NCBI GenBank assembly: GCA_015698045.1
Contig: BLAL01000044.1
Coordinates: forward strand, 1 to 64,000
DNA: 64,000 bases
Direction of reading: 5' to 3'
Origin: Rhizophagus clarus
Taxonomy: Eukaryota; Glomeromycota; Glomeromycetes; Glomerales; Glomeraceae
The notes below the pieces were generated by a model. It made no database searches, had not been told where the DNA came from, and worked only from the letters and a program-made list of their open reading frames with translations. This document shows positions 11,166 to 22,300 of the stretch, in pieces; position 1 is the first letter of the stretch, and each line of letters opens with the position of its first letter. The translations under genes and the position numbers were made by a program.

Positions 11166-11651
11166 TTATTTTTGATTATTTTCCCATTTAAAGTATTCAT
11201 CCAAACTTTTGAATGAAGGTTGTGACGAAGATTGAGACTGTGATGATGATGACGACGACGATGATGATTGCTGTGCGTACTGTGCGTAAAGTTTCAGTTC
11301 AAGATCATAATTTCTTTTCTTTTGAATTTCGATTTGTTTTGCGTACACGTCTATCCATTTTAATAAGTTTTCATTTTCCCGACACAATTGATTCATTCGT
11401 TCAATTGCTTTCTCTTTTGATGCTTCAACATCTTTCATATAATCGATAAGTTGTATTTGAACATCACCGATTTTAATTTCTTTCCGTAATTTATGACGTT
11501 GTCGTCTTTTAAGCTGCCGTTTACGAGATGTTTTTCTGGAAAACAAGGATGGTTTGCCCATTTTTTTAAAAATCAAAAATTTAAAAGTTTTTTTTTTTAA
11601 AAAAAATAATGGAAATTTATTAGTCGTGGTAGTGTCGTGGTCAGAAAACAA
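11166..11651 (-). CDS. Unrecognised basic coiled-coil protein with serine tract
   Basis: Up to 161 aa; the likelier start is the ATG at 11561 (MGKPSLFSRKTSRKRQLKRR), giving 131 aa, because the first 30 residues read from poly-T/A-rich DNA. Order of features: an Arg/Lys-rich segment that could bind nucleic acid or act as a nuclear signal; a long heptad-like helix (VEASKEKAIERMNQLCRENE and onward); a serine/glutamine tract; and a conserved-looking tail, FKSLDEYFKWENNQK. It is transcribed away from the 12817 gene, and both lie between the family-A arms, suggesting they belong to one mobile unit. No known family recognised. Confidence 0.5.
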   Translation of the reverse strand: MFSDHDTTTTNKFPLFFLKKKTFKFLIFKKMGKPSLFSRKTSRKRQLKRRQRHKLRKEIKIGDVQIQLIDYMKDVEASKEKAIERMNQLCRENENLLKWIDVYAKQIEIQKKRNYDLELKLYAQYAQQSSSSSSSSSQSQSSSQPSFKSLDEYFKWENNQK

Positions 11652-12816
11652 TTTTAGAAATTATCCAGCTGAATAACAGCCAAAATTAGTCAGGTCCTTC
11701 TCCAAACATATGGCATTGTAACTAGTGTAACTAGTAATGTGTACACGTGCACATTGTGCACATGAATTTTATACAGACCAGAATCCTACTTAATTATCAA
11801 AATTCAAAAAAGGAATTGTAACAATGTAATTCTTTTTTTCCGATGATTCCGGATAGATAGATATCTAATAAATTCTTTGAGACTCCTGATGGAACCGTAA
11901 AAAATTTATTGATTTATATCTAATTAAAGTATATATATTAATTCTTTGTGATCATTTTTGAAGACTTGTAGTCTTGTAGAAGAAGAAATATATTATATAT
12001 GGTAATGTGTAATGTTTTATTACATATGTCCACAAAACTGTATAAATTTGGTAACCAATTTATTGAAGTAATAAATAAGTACAGATAGATGCGTAGGTAT
12101 ATGCAGGTTCATTTATACTTTGTTATAATTCTTTATACTTTTTTTTTCTCTCTTCATGATATTAGTTTCACCTTCAAATAAAATATATTAATTATGCTGG
12201 TCTGAAGCGGTGTCTCGTAATTCCTTAACATGTAATTTATTTTAATTACGTTGATTGATCAATGAATTATTTTTCCGCGCAATTTCAAAAATAGAAACCA
12301 TTGCACTGGATGTGCTCTCCTGCGTAATTCCAAAGATAGAAACTATTGTACTGTTAATTATTTCCCTGCGTATCCAAAATCGGATGTAATTTAATTTGAT
12401 CACTTTGATTTAACAATGAATTATTTTCCGCGCTCTTAATCATTTTCTTGCGTAATTCCAAAAATAGAAATCATTGTACTGGATTTATTTTAATTTACGT
12501 ATATGCAAAGAAAGACGCGGGAGATCAATGATCTGGTTTTTAGCGATAAGAACATTTACATCGCTCATTAAATCAATTTATTTAGTCCACGTTTATGCAT
12601 CAAATTAATTGAGATTTAACAATTATCTATAAACTATACATTGTAAAATATAACATAAATGCATAATTATAAAATATCTAAAAATAAAAACTTGAGAGTT
12701 CAAAAAATATAAATATAAGTTATTTCTCTTGGAAATCATGTATCAAGCAATAATCATTTGTTACTACCATTTTGTGAACAAAACATAAATTTACTCTTTA
12801 TCTTCTTCATCAAAAA
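11652..12816. other. Intergenic between divergent ORFs of the A-flanked segment
   Basis: AT-rich. Around 12210-12480 the words GCGTAATTCCAAARATAGAAA and CATTGTACTGGAT recur about three times, a degenerate repeat of 80-130 bp that may be regulatory or subterminal. No ORF. Confidence 0.45.
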
Positions 12817-14585
12817 ATGTCTCAATCATCAATTGTATCATCAAAAAGAAAAAGGAAGCATGAGTCTTACAATTTAGATGAAAGGCTTCATGAACAATTT
12901 AATTGGGACGAGGATTCATTCGACAATAAAAAAATAAAATTAGATACATTGAATGATAGAAAAGAACTATTTAACAAACGCGCTTCTTTTACAAACTTAG
13001 TGTCCTCTGCGTCCCTAATATTACCACCCGAAGTTGATATGGTGGTAATTACAAAGGACAAATTTGTTGTGGAATGGATTCAAAATCCAGACACAATAAC
13101 TAAAATTCCCCCAACTCAAGTGAAACAGGTATTGTACGAGGATGATAGAATTGAACTTGGGAATGAAATTCATCAGAATTCTTTTAAGATACCAGTTTAT
13201 TATTGTAATTCAGTCACTCCAAATAATATAATTAAGAAAATAAATGAAGAGAAGCGAATGCTCATTAACTCACAAATTAATGATGCAGAAACATCCTTAT
13301 CGTCTGCCCAAATTGAGAGTTACTCAGAAATAACAAAAAAATCGCTCAAAAAAACAGCTAGTAAGAAATCCGTAAATGAAAAATTAAATAGTTCAATACG
13401 GGCAATAAATGAAAGTCTTCAATACTTTCATTACCATCCTCCAAAAGATGTCCCTGTGCGGGACAAAAAAATTGTAAGTGTTTTATTATTATTTTTATAT
13501 CAAAACAGAATAAATCAATTAAATATTAATATTTTTTTAAGAACCCGAATCATTACGAATGGAGTGCAAAAATTTGCGAGTATTTAAAGCTAAAAGCAGA
13601 GGATGAACATGATGAGAAATTAGAAGAATGGGGAAATCTCGCCACGAAAAAAGAGCATCATATTTCGACTATCGATTCAGTTTATGATAAACCAAATACA
13701 AGTTACTTTGAACAATATGTTGATTATATTGCAACTGAACATGAAGAGGTGCCCGATTACTTCATTCCGTTGAATCCTCCTCCAGCACCAATGCTCATCC
13801 AAGATAAACATGATGCCAACTTTATGCGGCATTTTGAGGCTGCTACAGATTATATTTTGTATGCAGCCACAGCCTGCACAAGATTAAGGGTCAGCGAGGA
13901 AATTGCTCGCAGATCAAGATTAAGATGGTATAGTGTTTTAGCAGATCTTTACGACCGTTATAAACAAGTTGTAGACAAAATACCTTCCTTAAAAGATGAT
14001 GATAAGAGGGTTAAGGAAGCCTCAGAATTGGAAGGGAAAAAAAAAGATAAATTAAGAAGAAAGGCACTCGCAAAGGAAGTGATGGCGGGCCGAAGGATCA
14101 ACAAAATCTTAAATGCCCTGAAAGGGCAGTGGAATGTGATAGAATTACATGATTTTATCACAAGAGAATTCCTAATAAATAATGATACAGATTTTTTTGA
14201 TAAACTAACAAAAGGAATTCAGTGGCCGACAAAGGAATTCGACCTACATTATAGGCAGGTTCCTAATTCGGGATCCTCGTTTCAATTTGCTTTAAAGGAG
14301 GATGATGATAATTATGAAAAGTCAGAGGATCACGAAAATAATGAAGAAGAGGATGATAATGAGGATGGAAAAGCACCAGATGGAGATGCAGCACAAGCAC
14401 CAGTCGAGGATAATGGTGGAAATCACGATGATGACGAGGATGATGACGAGATGGATATTGACAGAAAAAAGGATGGTGATTATGAAAAATCAGCAGATCA
14501 CGAAAATAACGAAAAAGAGGATGATAATGAGGATGGAGATGCAGCACCAGCACCAGATGTAGCACCGGAGATGGCCAGCAGTTAA
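12817..14585 (+). CDS. Unrecognised 566-aa nuclear-type protein with acidic repeat tail
   Basis: Exons 12817-13473 and 13542-14585 join in phase through a 68-nt GT-AG intron to give 566 aa. The N-terminus has a nuclear-localisation-like run (SSKRKRKHES). The first exon includes WNxDE/DSFDNKKIK and a region predicted to be mixed alpha/beta (VDMVVITKDKFVVEWIQNPD). Exon 2 starts NPNHYEWSAKICEYLKLKAE, then a helical basic stretch (EGKKKDKLRRKALAKEVMAG) and a tail of two long acidic repeats of the form YEKSxDHENNExEDDNEDG separated by Ala/Pro-rich spacers. There are no internal stops. It sits inside the family-A arms with the divergent 11166 gene. I do not recognise a domain. It could be an accessory or replication-type protein of a mobile element, or a host gene captured between repeats. 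Confidence 0.6.
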
Positions 14586-15077
14586 TTTGATTTTTTCATA
14601 ATAGAATTTAGTTTATTTTTACGAGAGTTTTTTTTATTTCCTATTTTATCAGATTTATAAAAAAACATTATCTGTTCATAATAAATAAATAAAAATATAT
14701 ACGGTATATTATATGTATATGTCAAAAACATGTTTTAAGATAGTGTGAATTGATTCAACTTATTATGTTTTTCTTTAAATATCGTTCATTTGAAAAGCTC
14801 TGGTAAAATGCGTGTTCTTTTGCTCTAAACAACCTTTCACGTGGCTGGCATTGCCAAATAACGTTTTTTTTTGAATAATTTAATAAAAAGAATAATTGTT
14901 TTTTAAATTACAATACATGAAAGGCACAGAATGCTTTTATAAAAGATGCTTGACAAATCATTTTTAATAATGTCAGAATTTCCAGAAAAAGTAGTTTACA
15001 TATTTTCTTATTGAGCTAAATGAGCAAAATATTGCAGATTCGTTCTTATCTGTTATAATTTTAAATATAATGTACAG
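14586..15077. other. 3' flank of the 566-aa gene, nothing else seen
   Basis: AT-rich sequence with AATAAATAAATAAAA polyadenylation-like words at about 14680-14694, consistent with the 3' end of the upstream gene. Confidence 0.4.
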
Positions 15078-15393
15078 ATATCACAGGAATTTATGTGTCG
15101 TTGTTGTTGTCGTGCCCATGCAGTTTTATTAAATTTTACGCTGATTCCGGACCGGAACCAAAGAACCAAAGGCTTACATTAATTACATTAATTAAAAGAA
15201 GATATTACAGGATTGCTGAACAATATGTCATTATGTGTTATTATTGTCACGCCCGAGTAATTTTATTAAATTTTACGCTGATTCCAGACCGGAACTAAAG
15301 GCTTACATTAATTACATTAATTAAAAGAAAATATTACAGGAATTAATTGCTGAACAATATGTCATTATGTGTCATTTTGTCGCGCCTGTGTAA
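15078..15393 (+). repeat. Family-B repeat, three tandem copies
   Basis: Copies at about 15078-15180, 15197-15310 and a truncated one at 15325-15393 share GATTCCGGACCGGAACCAAA and the AGGAATTAATTGCTGAACAA word. The third copy breaks off where the family-A arm begins, so the A and B repeats abut here. Confidence 0.85.
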
Positions 15394-15594
15394 TTTCTTT
15401 GTAATGTTCAATAAATATAATAATATTGAAAAAAACCAGGTCCTTCTAGATTATATAATGATACTACTACCAATTACCAAAGTTAATTTTTTTTTGAAAT
15501 AAAAATATTTAGACATTTTACGTGGGGAGAATTTAGCCCTATCGTGGGACATGGGAAATGTCATCCCTATAGAAAGTCTTCACAATCATCATGC
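15394..15594 (-). repeat. Family-A inverted repeat, right arm
   Basis: About 200 bp, inverted relative to 10947-11129 with scattered mismatches and small indels. The pair defines a candidate mobile unit of about 4.65 kb. The arm lies between the family-B copies and flanking AT-rich DNA. Confidence 0.8.
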
Positions 15595-17315
15595 GGTAGA
15601 AATTGAACTTAAGACCTGCAGATATGCAGATTCCGTGCAAAGAACAACTACACCACATAATTGTAGTTAGAAAAAAGATTTTATTGATAATTTTAAGTCT
15701 ATAAAAATTTTAATAATTTTCAATTTTATATACTAAGATCTAAATTTTTTTTGTATACGTTTCCGCTACTATATTGTACTGTACATTGTAGGTGGTGCAC
15801 AAATTTCCGCACATGACCATAATTTTGTGTGCGCTTTATGCTTGGTAAGATTAATGAAAATTTAGTTGTTAATAAAAATCAAATCTATATCTCTTTGAAT
15901 TTTTAGAGTTTTAGCAGATATCGCTGCAAATCGACATCATAAATGTTATATCGTATCATATATATATTAATTTAACATCGTTCAAATTTTCAAAGTTTCT
16001 TAATTATATAAATATCAGTAATTATTAAATTTGTGTCAGTTTTAAAATTAACCAATAAAATCACATTAATCTTTATGCATGATGTAATATACTAAATTAA
16101 CCAATCAAAATTCGATTTGTTTACATGCATGTGATATCTAAAAATAGCTAAAAATCGTGTTTATTTAATGTGTGATTTTTTTTTGCTTATTTTCAAAAAT
16201 ACGCTTCTCTCTTAAATATTATACTTGTCTTATATATTAACACTTTACAGTATTTTCTTTTCTCTTTTATCCAAGTATACTTTACTTATCTTTTATCCAA
16301 GTATACTTATCTTTTACAATATTAACAATACTTTGGTATTTTAGTTTATATATTCGATATAACCACCAACACGAAGACCGTTCGCCAAAAAACGTATAAG
16401 ACAAAAAAACTACTTTTAAATAAATAGTGAAGCCATTAAGCAGGTATGAAAATGGGATATACGCATATTTTTCGTATTTTTTTGGACTCTACCATATTCG
16501 TAAAGTCTACTGGTTCTGTAGGAGGGATTGGTTATGTACTTTCTTTACAATAGGGTGTAGTTTGAGTCTTTCTTTGTTAGACTGTGGTATTACTTAAGGG
16601 AGTTAGAATGTATTCTCAAATGCTATGTTCAAATTGCTGAATATATTTGAAGCTTTCTTTTGTAATATTTGCTTAGCCCGGAGGAAAATGTTGTGAAATA
16701 GGGCTGGATATTTTATGACATTTTCTGCCGCCAATTACTTTGTCCGGGGTGGCGTCAGTCGTAGCAGCCAGCATTTTTTTTATAATATTATGGTTTTAAG
16801 AATTAGTAACACTTTCAAAATTTAAAGAGCTAACGTTAAAAATATTATCATTTTTATTTTTTCTCAAAATCCCAGAGATTACCTGCTCTAACCATTATCC
16901 CAAGGTTATGTATTAAATTTAAATTTTAAATATATTTTATAAAGAGTATATTATATTAATCATAATTGTTTTTTTTTATATTTTTTTTAAAATTTACCCT
17001 TAGCGACTGGATCCTACTTACGTATAGAATAAAAGGAATAAAGATAGTATTTAATGTTTTCGTTATTCTTAATAATAATCTTTATTTTCTTTTATTATTA
17101 ATAAGATTGTATTATTATTATTGATGTATAATAAATATTAATTTTTGTGATGTAATTTATGAAATTACTACGATATAGTTATTGATGATATCAAATAAAT
17201 GTTATAATACTTTAGCGATGTTAATTTGATATTAATATGATATTTCTACGATATAGTTACGATGTCAAATAAATGTTATAATACTTTGGTAACGTTAATA
17301 TGATATTTCAACATT
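15595..17315. other. Intergenic, no gene seen
   Basis: AT-rich. TTTATCCAAGTATACTT repeats at about 16267-16307. ATGATATTTCWACGATATAGTTA-type words recur at 17160-17310, leading into the satellite. Nothing coding found on either strand. Confidence 0.4.
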
Positions 17316-18165
17316 TTGACCGTAATGTTTCGTAATACTTACGAGCACGTAATGCTACGGAACATTTCGATCGTAATGTTCCGTAATACTTACGAACACG
17401 TAATGCTACAGAACATTTTGACTGTAATATTTCGTAATGCTTACGAGCACGTAATGCTACAGAACATTTTGACCGTAATATTTCGTAATGCTTACGAGCA
17501 TGTAATGCTACGGAACATTTTAACCGTAATGTTTCATAATGCTTACGAGCACGTAATGCTACAGAACATTATGGTCAAAATGTTTCGTAATACTTACAAG
17601 CACGTAATGCTACGGAACATTTCGATCGTAAGGTTCCGTAATACTTACGAGCACGTAATGCTACGGAACATTTCGATCGTAAGGTTCCGTAATACTTACA
17701 AGCACATAATGCTACGGAACATTATGGTCGAAATGTTTCGTAATACTTACGAGCACGTAATGCTACAGAACATTTTGACCGTAATGTTTTGTAATGCTTA
17801 CGAGCACGTAATGCTACAGAACATTATGGTCGAAATGTTTCGTAATACTTACAAGCACGTAATGCTACGGAACATTATGGGCAAAATGTTTCGTAATACT
17901 TACAAGCACGTAATGCTACGGAACATTATGGTCGAAATGTTTCGTAATACTTACGAGCACGTAATGCTACAGAACATTTTGACCATAATATTTCGTAATG
18001 CTTACGAGCACGTAATGCTACGGAACATTATAGTCGAAATGTTTCGTAATACTTACAAGCACGTAATGCTACGGAACATTATGGTCGAAATGTTTCATAA
18101 TGCTTACAAGCACGTAATGCTACGGAACATTATGGTCGAAATGTTTCGTAATACTTACGAGCACA
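17316..18165. repeat. 51-bp satellite, about 17 copies
   Basis: A unit of 51 bp containing CGTAATGCTACGGAACATT and TTTCGTAATACTTAC is repeated about 17 times with few substitutions. Because 51 is a multiple of 3 and the unit has no stop in one frame, a 300-codon frame (repeating YEHVMLRNI) spans the array. It has no ATG at its left limit and no flanking gene structure, so it is treated as a satellite and not a protein. Related words continue to about 18290. Confidence 0.9.
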
Positions 18166-19341
18166 TAATTTCACGATATATTTTGGCATATTTTTACGTA
18201 GGTTTATGGATCCTGTAAAATATATAGAATATTACATCGTAAAAATGCGTAAGGTTGCGAAAAACTGTAAACTTACGGAACATTATGCCGTGTTTAATTT
18301 CCTGATGTAGTCTTCAGACTATAAATAAACTTTACTCTCTAAAGTTAAACTTATTTGTTATTCCAGATCACGTGTAACTTTTCAGTCAGTTGCATTCGCT
18401 GGGTAACAATGTTATGAACATCACATGTGCAAGCAGATTTGCATGTGATATTATTAATATATAATAATAAAACAACCAATATAACATCATAAAAATAAAG
18501 TAAAAAATGACTTTTATTGTAAAGCATAAATTTTATATTATGATGAATATTTGGTTAGGATAATATTATTGGAACATTAATTGTGCGGTATAGTCAGTAC
18601 TATAGATGTCATCCAAATCCAAAATAATTTGGATTATGGCAGCCTAAATGTACAAATCCAAATTATTTTACAAATTACATATATAAATTTTGCAATTTAT
18701 ACATTTGGGATTTGGGAATTATGGCTGTCAAAATGTACAAATTAATTTGGGATTTGCTTAAAATAATTTGGATAGCATCTATAGTTAGTATATCATTTAA
18801 TCAGCAAATAAAGTTACCAAAAATGACTTATAAGAAAATTATAAATGATTTATAAATATAAAATTATTATAAGACTATATGATTAAGTTGCTTATTTTCA
18901 GGCAATTTGTGAAATAACATGTTGAGTTTACTTATTCATCTTAATAAAAAGCCTTGCATAAAGCCATTATAAAATTTTTGGTTTTTCTTATTACCTTTAT
19001 ATATATTATTTGGGATTCTTATGTAATCCTATCTTTATTTAATAAATGATGATACAGTATGAAGATAGAAACCATCCTATCAGTATAATAACACTGTACT
19101 ATACTGGTTCTCCACATTAATCTCTTCTTACATTTGGTTTAGATTTTTTTTTTATCCATAATATTTCTTTTTATTATTCATACAGAACATTCCTTTAATT
19201 CAAAATTATATATTTTCATATGTATCCTTTTTCATACACTTTAATGTATCCTTTTCATACACATTTTTTACTTAAGAACATGCCAGAAATCAGCTGATTT
19301 CCTTCAATTAGTAGCTTTTATCCCCCCACACCCCACCTGAT
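18166..19341. other. Intergenic with one MITE
   Basis: AT-rich. It contains the MITE at 18597-18790 and, at 19217-19262, a short CCTTTTTCATAYACTTTAATG repeat that reappears in the same orientation at about 24055-24100, on the far side of the 4.7-kb transposon. Confidence 0.5.
18597..18790. mobile_element. Hairpin MITE, ~190 bp
   Basis: The left arm (GTACTATAGATGTCATCCAA) and right arm (ATTTGGATAGCATCTATAGT, then TAGTA) are inverted repeats. Complementarity continues inward through CCAAATCC/GGATTTG and GTACAAAT/ATTTGTAC blocks, so most of the element folds on itself. It has no coding capacity. Confidence 0.7.
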
Positions 19342-22300
19342 CACATTTTGATTGGTTAAAAAAATATATAATAATATATGTAATTATATTTATATAATTA
19401 ACTCGTGATTTAGTAATCCAATTTTTATGAATTTTTTTGTTTTATAGCTTTTAATAAGCCCTACAAAATAAAAAAAAGTTTAGATAAATTGAATTATTAG
19501 ATGGCAAGATAATTGCAAAAAACTATTTTAATTCGTGATACATGAGTCAACTGCAAAAAAATGTCGATCATTATTATAGATCAGCGGTGATAATAATCAC
19601 TATTAATTTTACAATGTTGGAGAATCTCACACTTCTTAGATAATATAACCTCAAACTATTAGTCAAATACGCGTTAAATAATGGGTAAACGAAAAGAATA
19701 TCAAGTTAATTTAGTTTCTCTTGGTCGTATAGACGAAAACTTTCATTATGGACCATTTTCTCGAGATTGGTGGGAAACGCGATCTATAAAAAATGCAACT
19801 GAAACTCCAAATTTTTATCCTATTCGTATAAATATGAAAACCTTAGTCATTCTTCAAAATGTACAATTTTTTATTATTGTTATTCAAGGCCATACTGGTT
19901 CTTTGCAACAGCCAGGATATATTTGTGAAGCAGGAGATTTAAAAAGTGCTGTTTTTAATAATCCTTCAGCCGCGATAACTACACTTTATCAACAAGTGTT
20001 TAAAAGCAATACTAGGTTTTCTGGTTCTCTTATTATGGGTCATGATAAAATGGAAATTGGAGAACAACTTTTGAAGAATATTAATTTTCGTCCATTTTGT
20101 TGTTTTCTTGGAAAATTCTGGTTGTTTGTATATGGAATTGGTATATCTTCAGACGAGCAATTATATTATGCGGGTCCAGGGTTTAAATCATCATTTTATT
20201 ATTCAATTGGAGCAAACAAAGATCGAACTTTATTTGTACAAGAAATAAATAAAAAAAATTCAATTATAAAAATGTATCAAAATTTTGAGTTGCGATATAC
20301 ATATATTGGTAATAGTCCTAATGATGTGTGGCAAAAAGTTGGTGTATTACGAGAACATAGAGGTGTTGATTTATTTGGAATTAGTCATCCTCAAATTCAA
20401 ACATTTATTCAAACACAACTTATACCAAGATGCCCACCTGAAGAATGGCATATTATTGATAAAATGCAAGCCTTGTGGAATTATCATTTGCGAAGATTTA
20501 CATTATCTTCTATTAATTGGAATGAATTTTTTATTGAATGGTATAATGAAACGAAAACTGTAGTTGAAATTACCACCACTTTAAAAAAACTCTATCCACT
20601 AAACTATATAATTAAAGAAAGAGAAATGCGTGCATGGCGTGCGATGTTAAGCCATGCTGGATGTACCAATATCACACCTTATACAAAAGATATTTCACCA
20701 GTAAGTTTTTTTGAGAAAATATATTTATAAATGTTATAATAAATTCTTACTTTTATTTTTTTTAGTATGAATTTTGGACGCGATCTGGTGATCCATCATG
20801 TGATCGTGAAATTTTGCATTTTTTGTATACGTCCGGATTTTTACATCCATTTCCTGGACAGTATCGCAATGATGGGGATATTTTCTGGAAGTGTTTTAGT
20901 CAAGCGTTAGAATCTAATAAAAAGGGTTATGATGGGAAAAGAAGGATTCTTTCCATTATAGCTGAGAAATTTTCTTATAATATTTTGATGGAAAAATTAA
21001 AAGTAAGTATAACCAAATATTCGTAAAAAATTTTTTTGAATTATATTTACCCTTATAATTTGTATAGGTTGCACAAGGCACTATTTTTGAGGCGAAAAAA
21101 TATGCCAGAATTAATGGTCCTGGTTGTGTAGTATTGGAAAAACCTGTCAGAAAAGTCAAAAGAATTACTTCTGAACAAAAACAACAATTTGATTCATTTT
21201 TTCAAGATAAAGCTCATGTTATTATGAGCTCCTATAAAACTGATGCTAAAACAGGACAACCGGTAGTTTATTTAAAAAATACAAAAAATATATTATGGGA
21301 AAAATTCAAGGAATCTTTTCCAAATGGAATTAAACGCACAACATTTTACACTCAATTGATGGGTCACCAATATATTTACCGAGAAGATCTTGGAGGATTA
21401 TGTTCTACATGTAGTATGTATGGATATGAAACTTTTGAAAATATTATAAATTTAATAAAAGAAAAAATAAATAATACCAATCTACAGGTAAAAACAAAGT
21501 TTACTAAAAAATTTTGATATATACATACATTCTAATCTTGAACAATGAATTTATAGAATATTTTTTCCGAATATTGCTATTTTTTAAAACGCTATTTAAA
21601 GAAAGAATATGAAGAACATTTAGTTGTAACTGATCATGGAATAACAACTCATGACCCATGCATAAATCATTGTTTATTATATGCATTTGGTGAGTGTAAT
21701 GAACATCATACCCATGTTTGCAACGAATGTCAAAAAATTTTCAAGTTTTTTCAGGATTTGAAAGATAATTTGGATTTATCTTATCATGAAGAAATCCAAG
21801 AGTACCAAAATCGTATACTTTATTATCTTGCACATCAAGCTCGAAAAACTTATTTGAATGCACAATTTAATGCAGCCCTTCTAGATTTAAATGAAGATGG
21901 TGCACTATTAGTAGTTGATTATAAGATGAAAATATTGCCTAAAACATCACGTGAAACAAAACAAGAATTTTTTGGAAAAAAGGGCTGGGCGTTACATACA
22001 GTTCTGTTATATACCAAATCCAAAGAAAGCTTTGAAATTAATATACAAGCTATAGACCATTGGTCCACGGATGCTCGCCAAGATGCATGGTTTTCTGCAT
22101 GTTCCCTGCATTCTGTGATAGAAAATTTAGATGTCAAACCAAAGTGGATTAGTATAATCTCTGATAATGGTCCACATTATCACAACTCAGAACTTATGAT
22201 TATTATGAGCAAATGGCATGAATGGTATGGAATTCAAGTAAAAAAATGGATATTTTTGGAGGCTGGTGAGGCTAAAACCACTGTAGATTCGCATCATGCT

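Noticed and set aside
14263..14565. His/Pro-rich minus-strand frame and Met-rich plus-strand frame
   Set aside because: Shadows of the acidic repeat tail of the 566-aa gene.
17316..18218. 300-codon open frame
   Set aside because: It is the in-frame reading of a 51-bp satellite; the repeat period explains the open frame and there is no ATG at its left limit.
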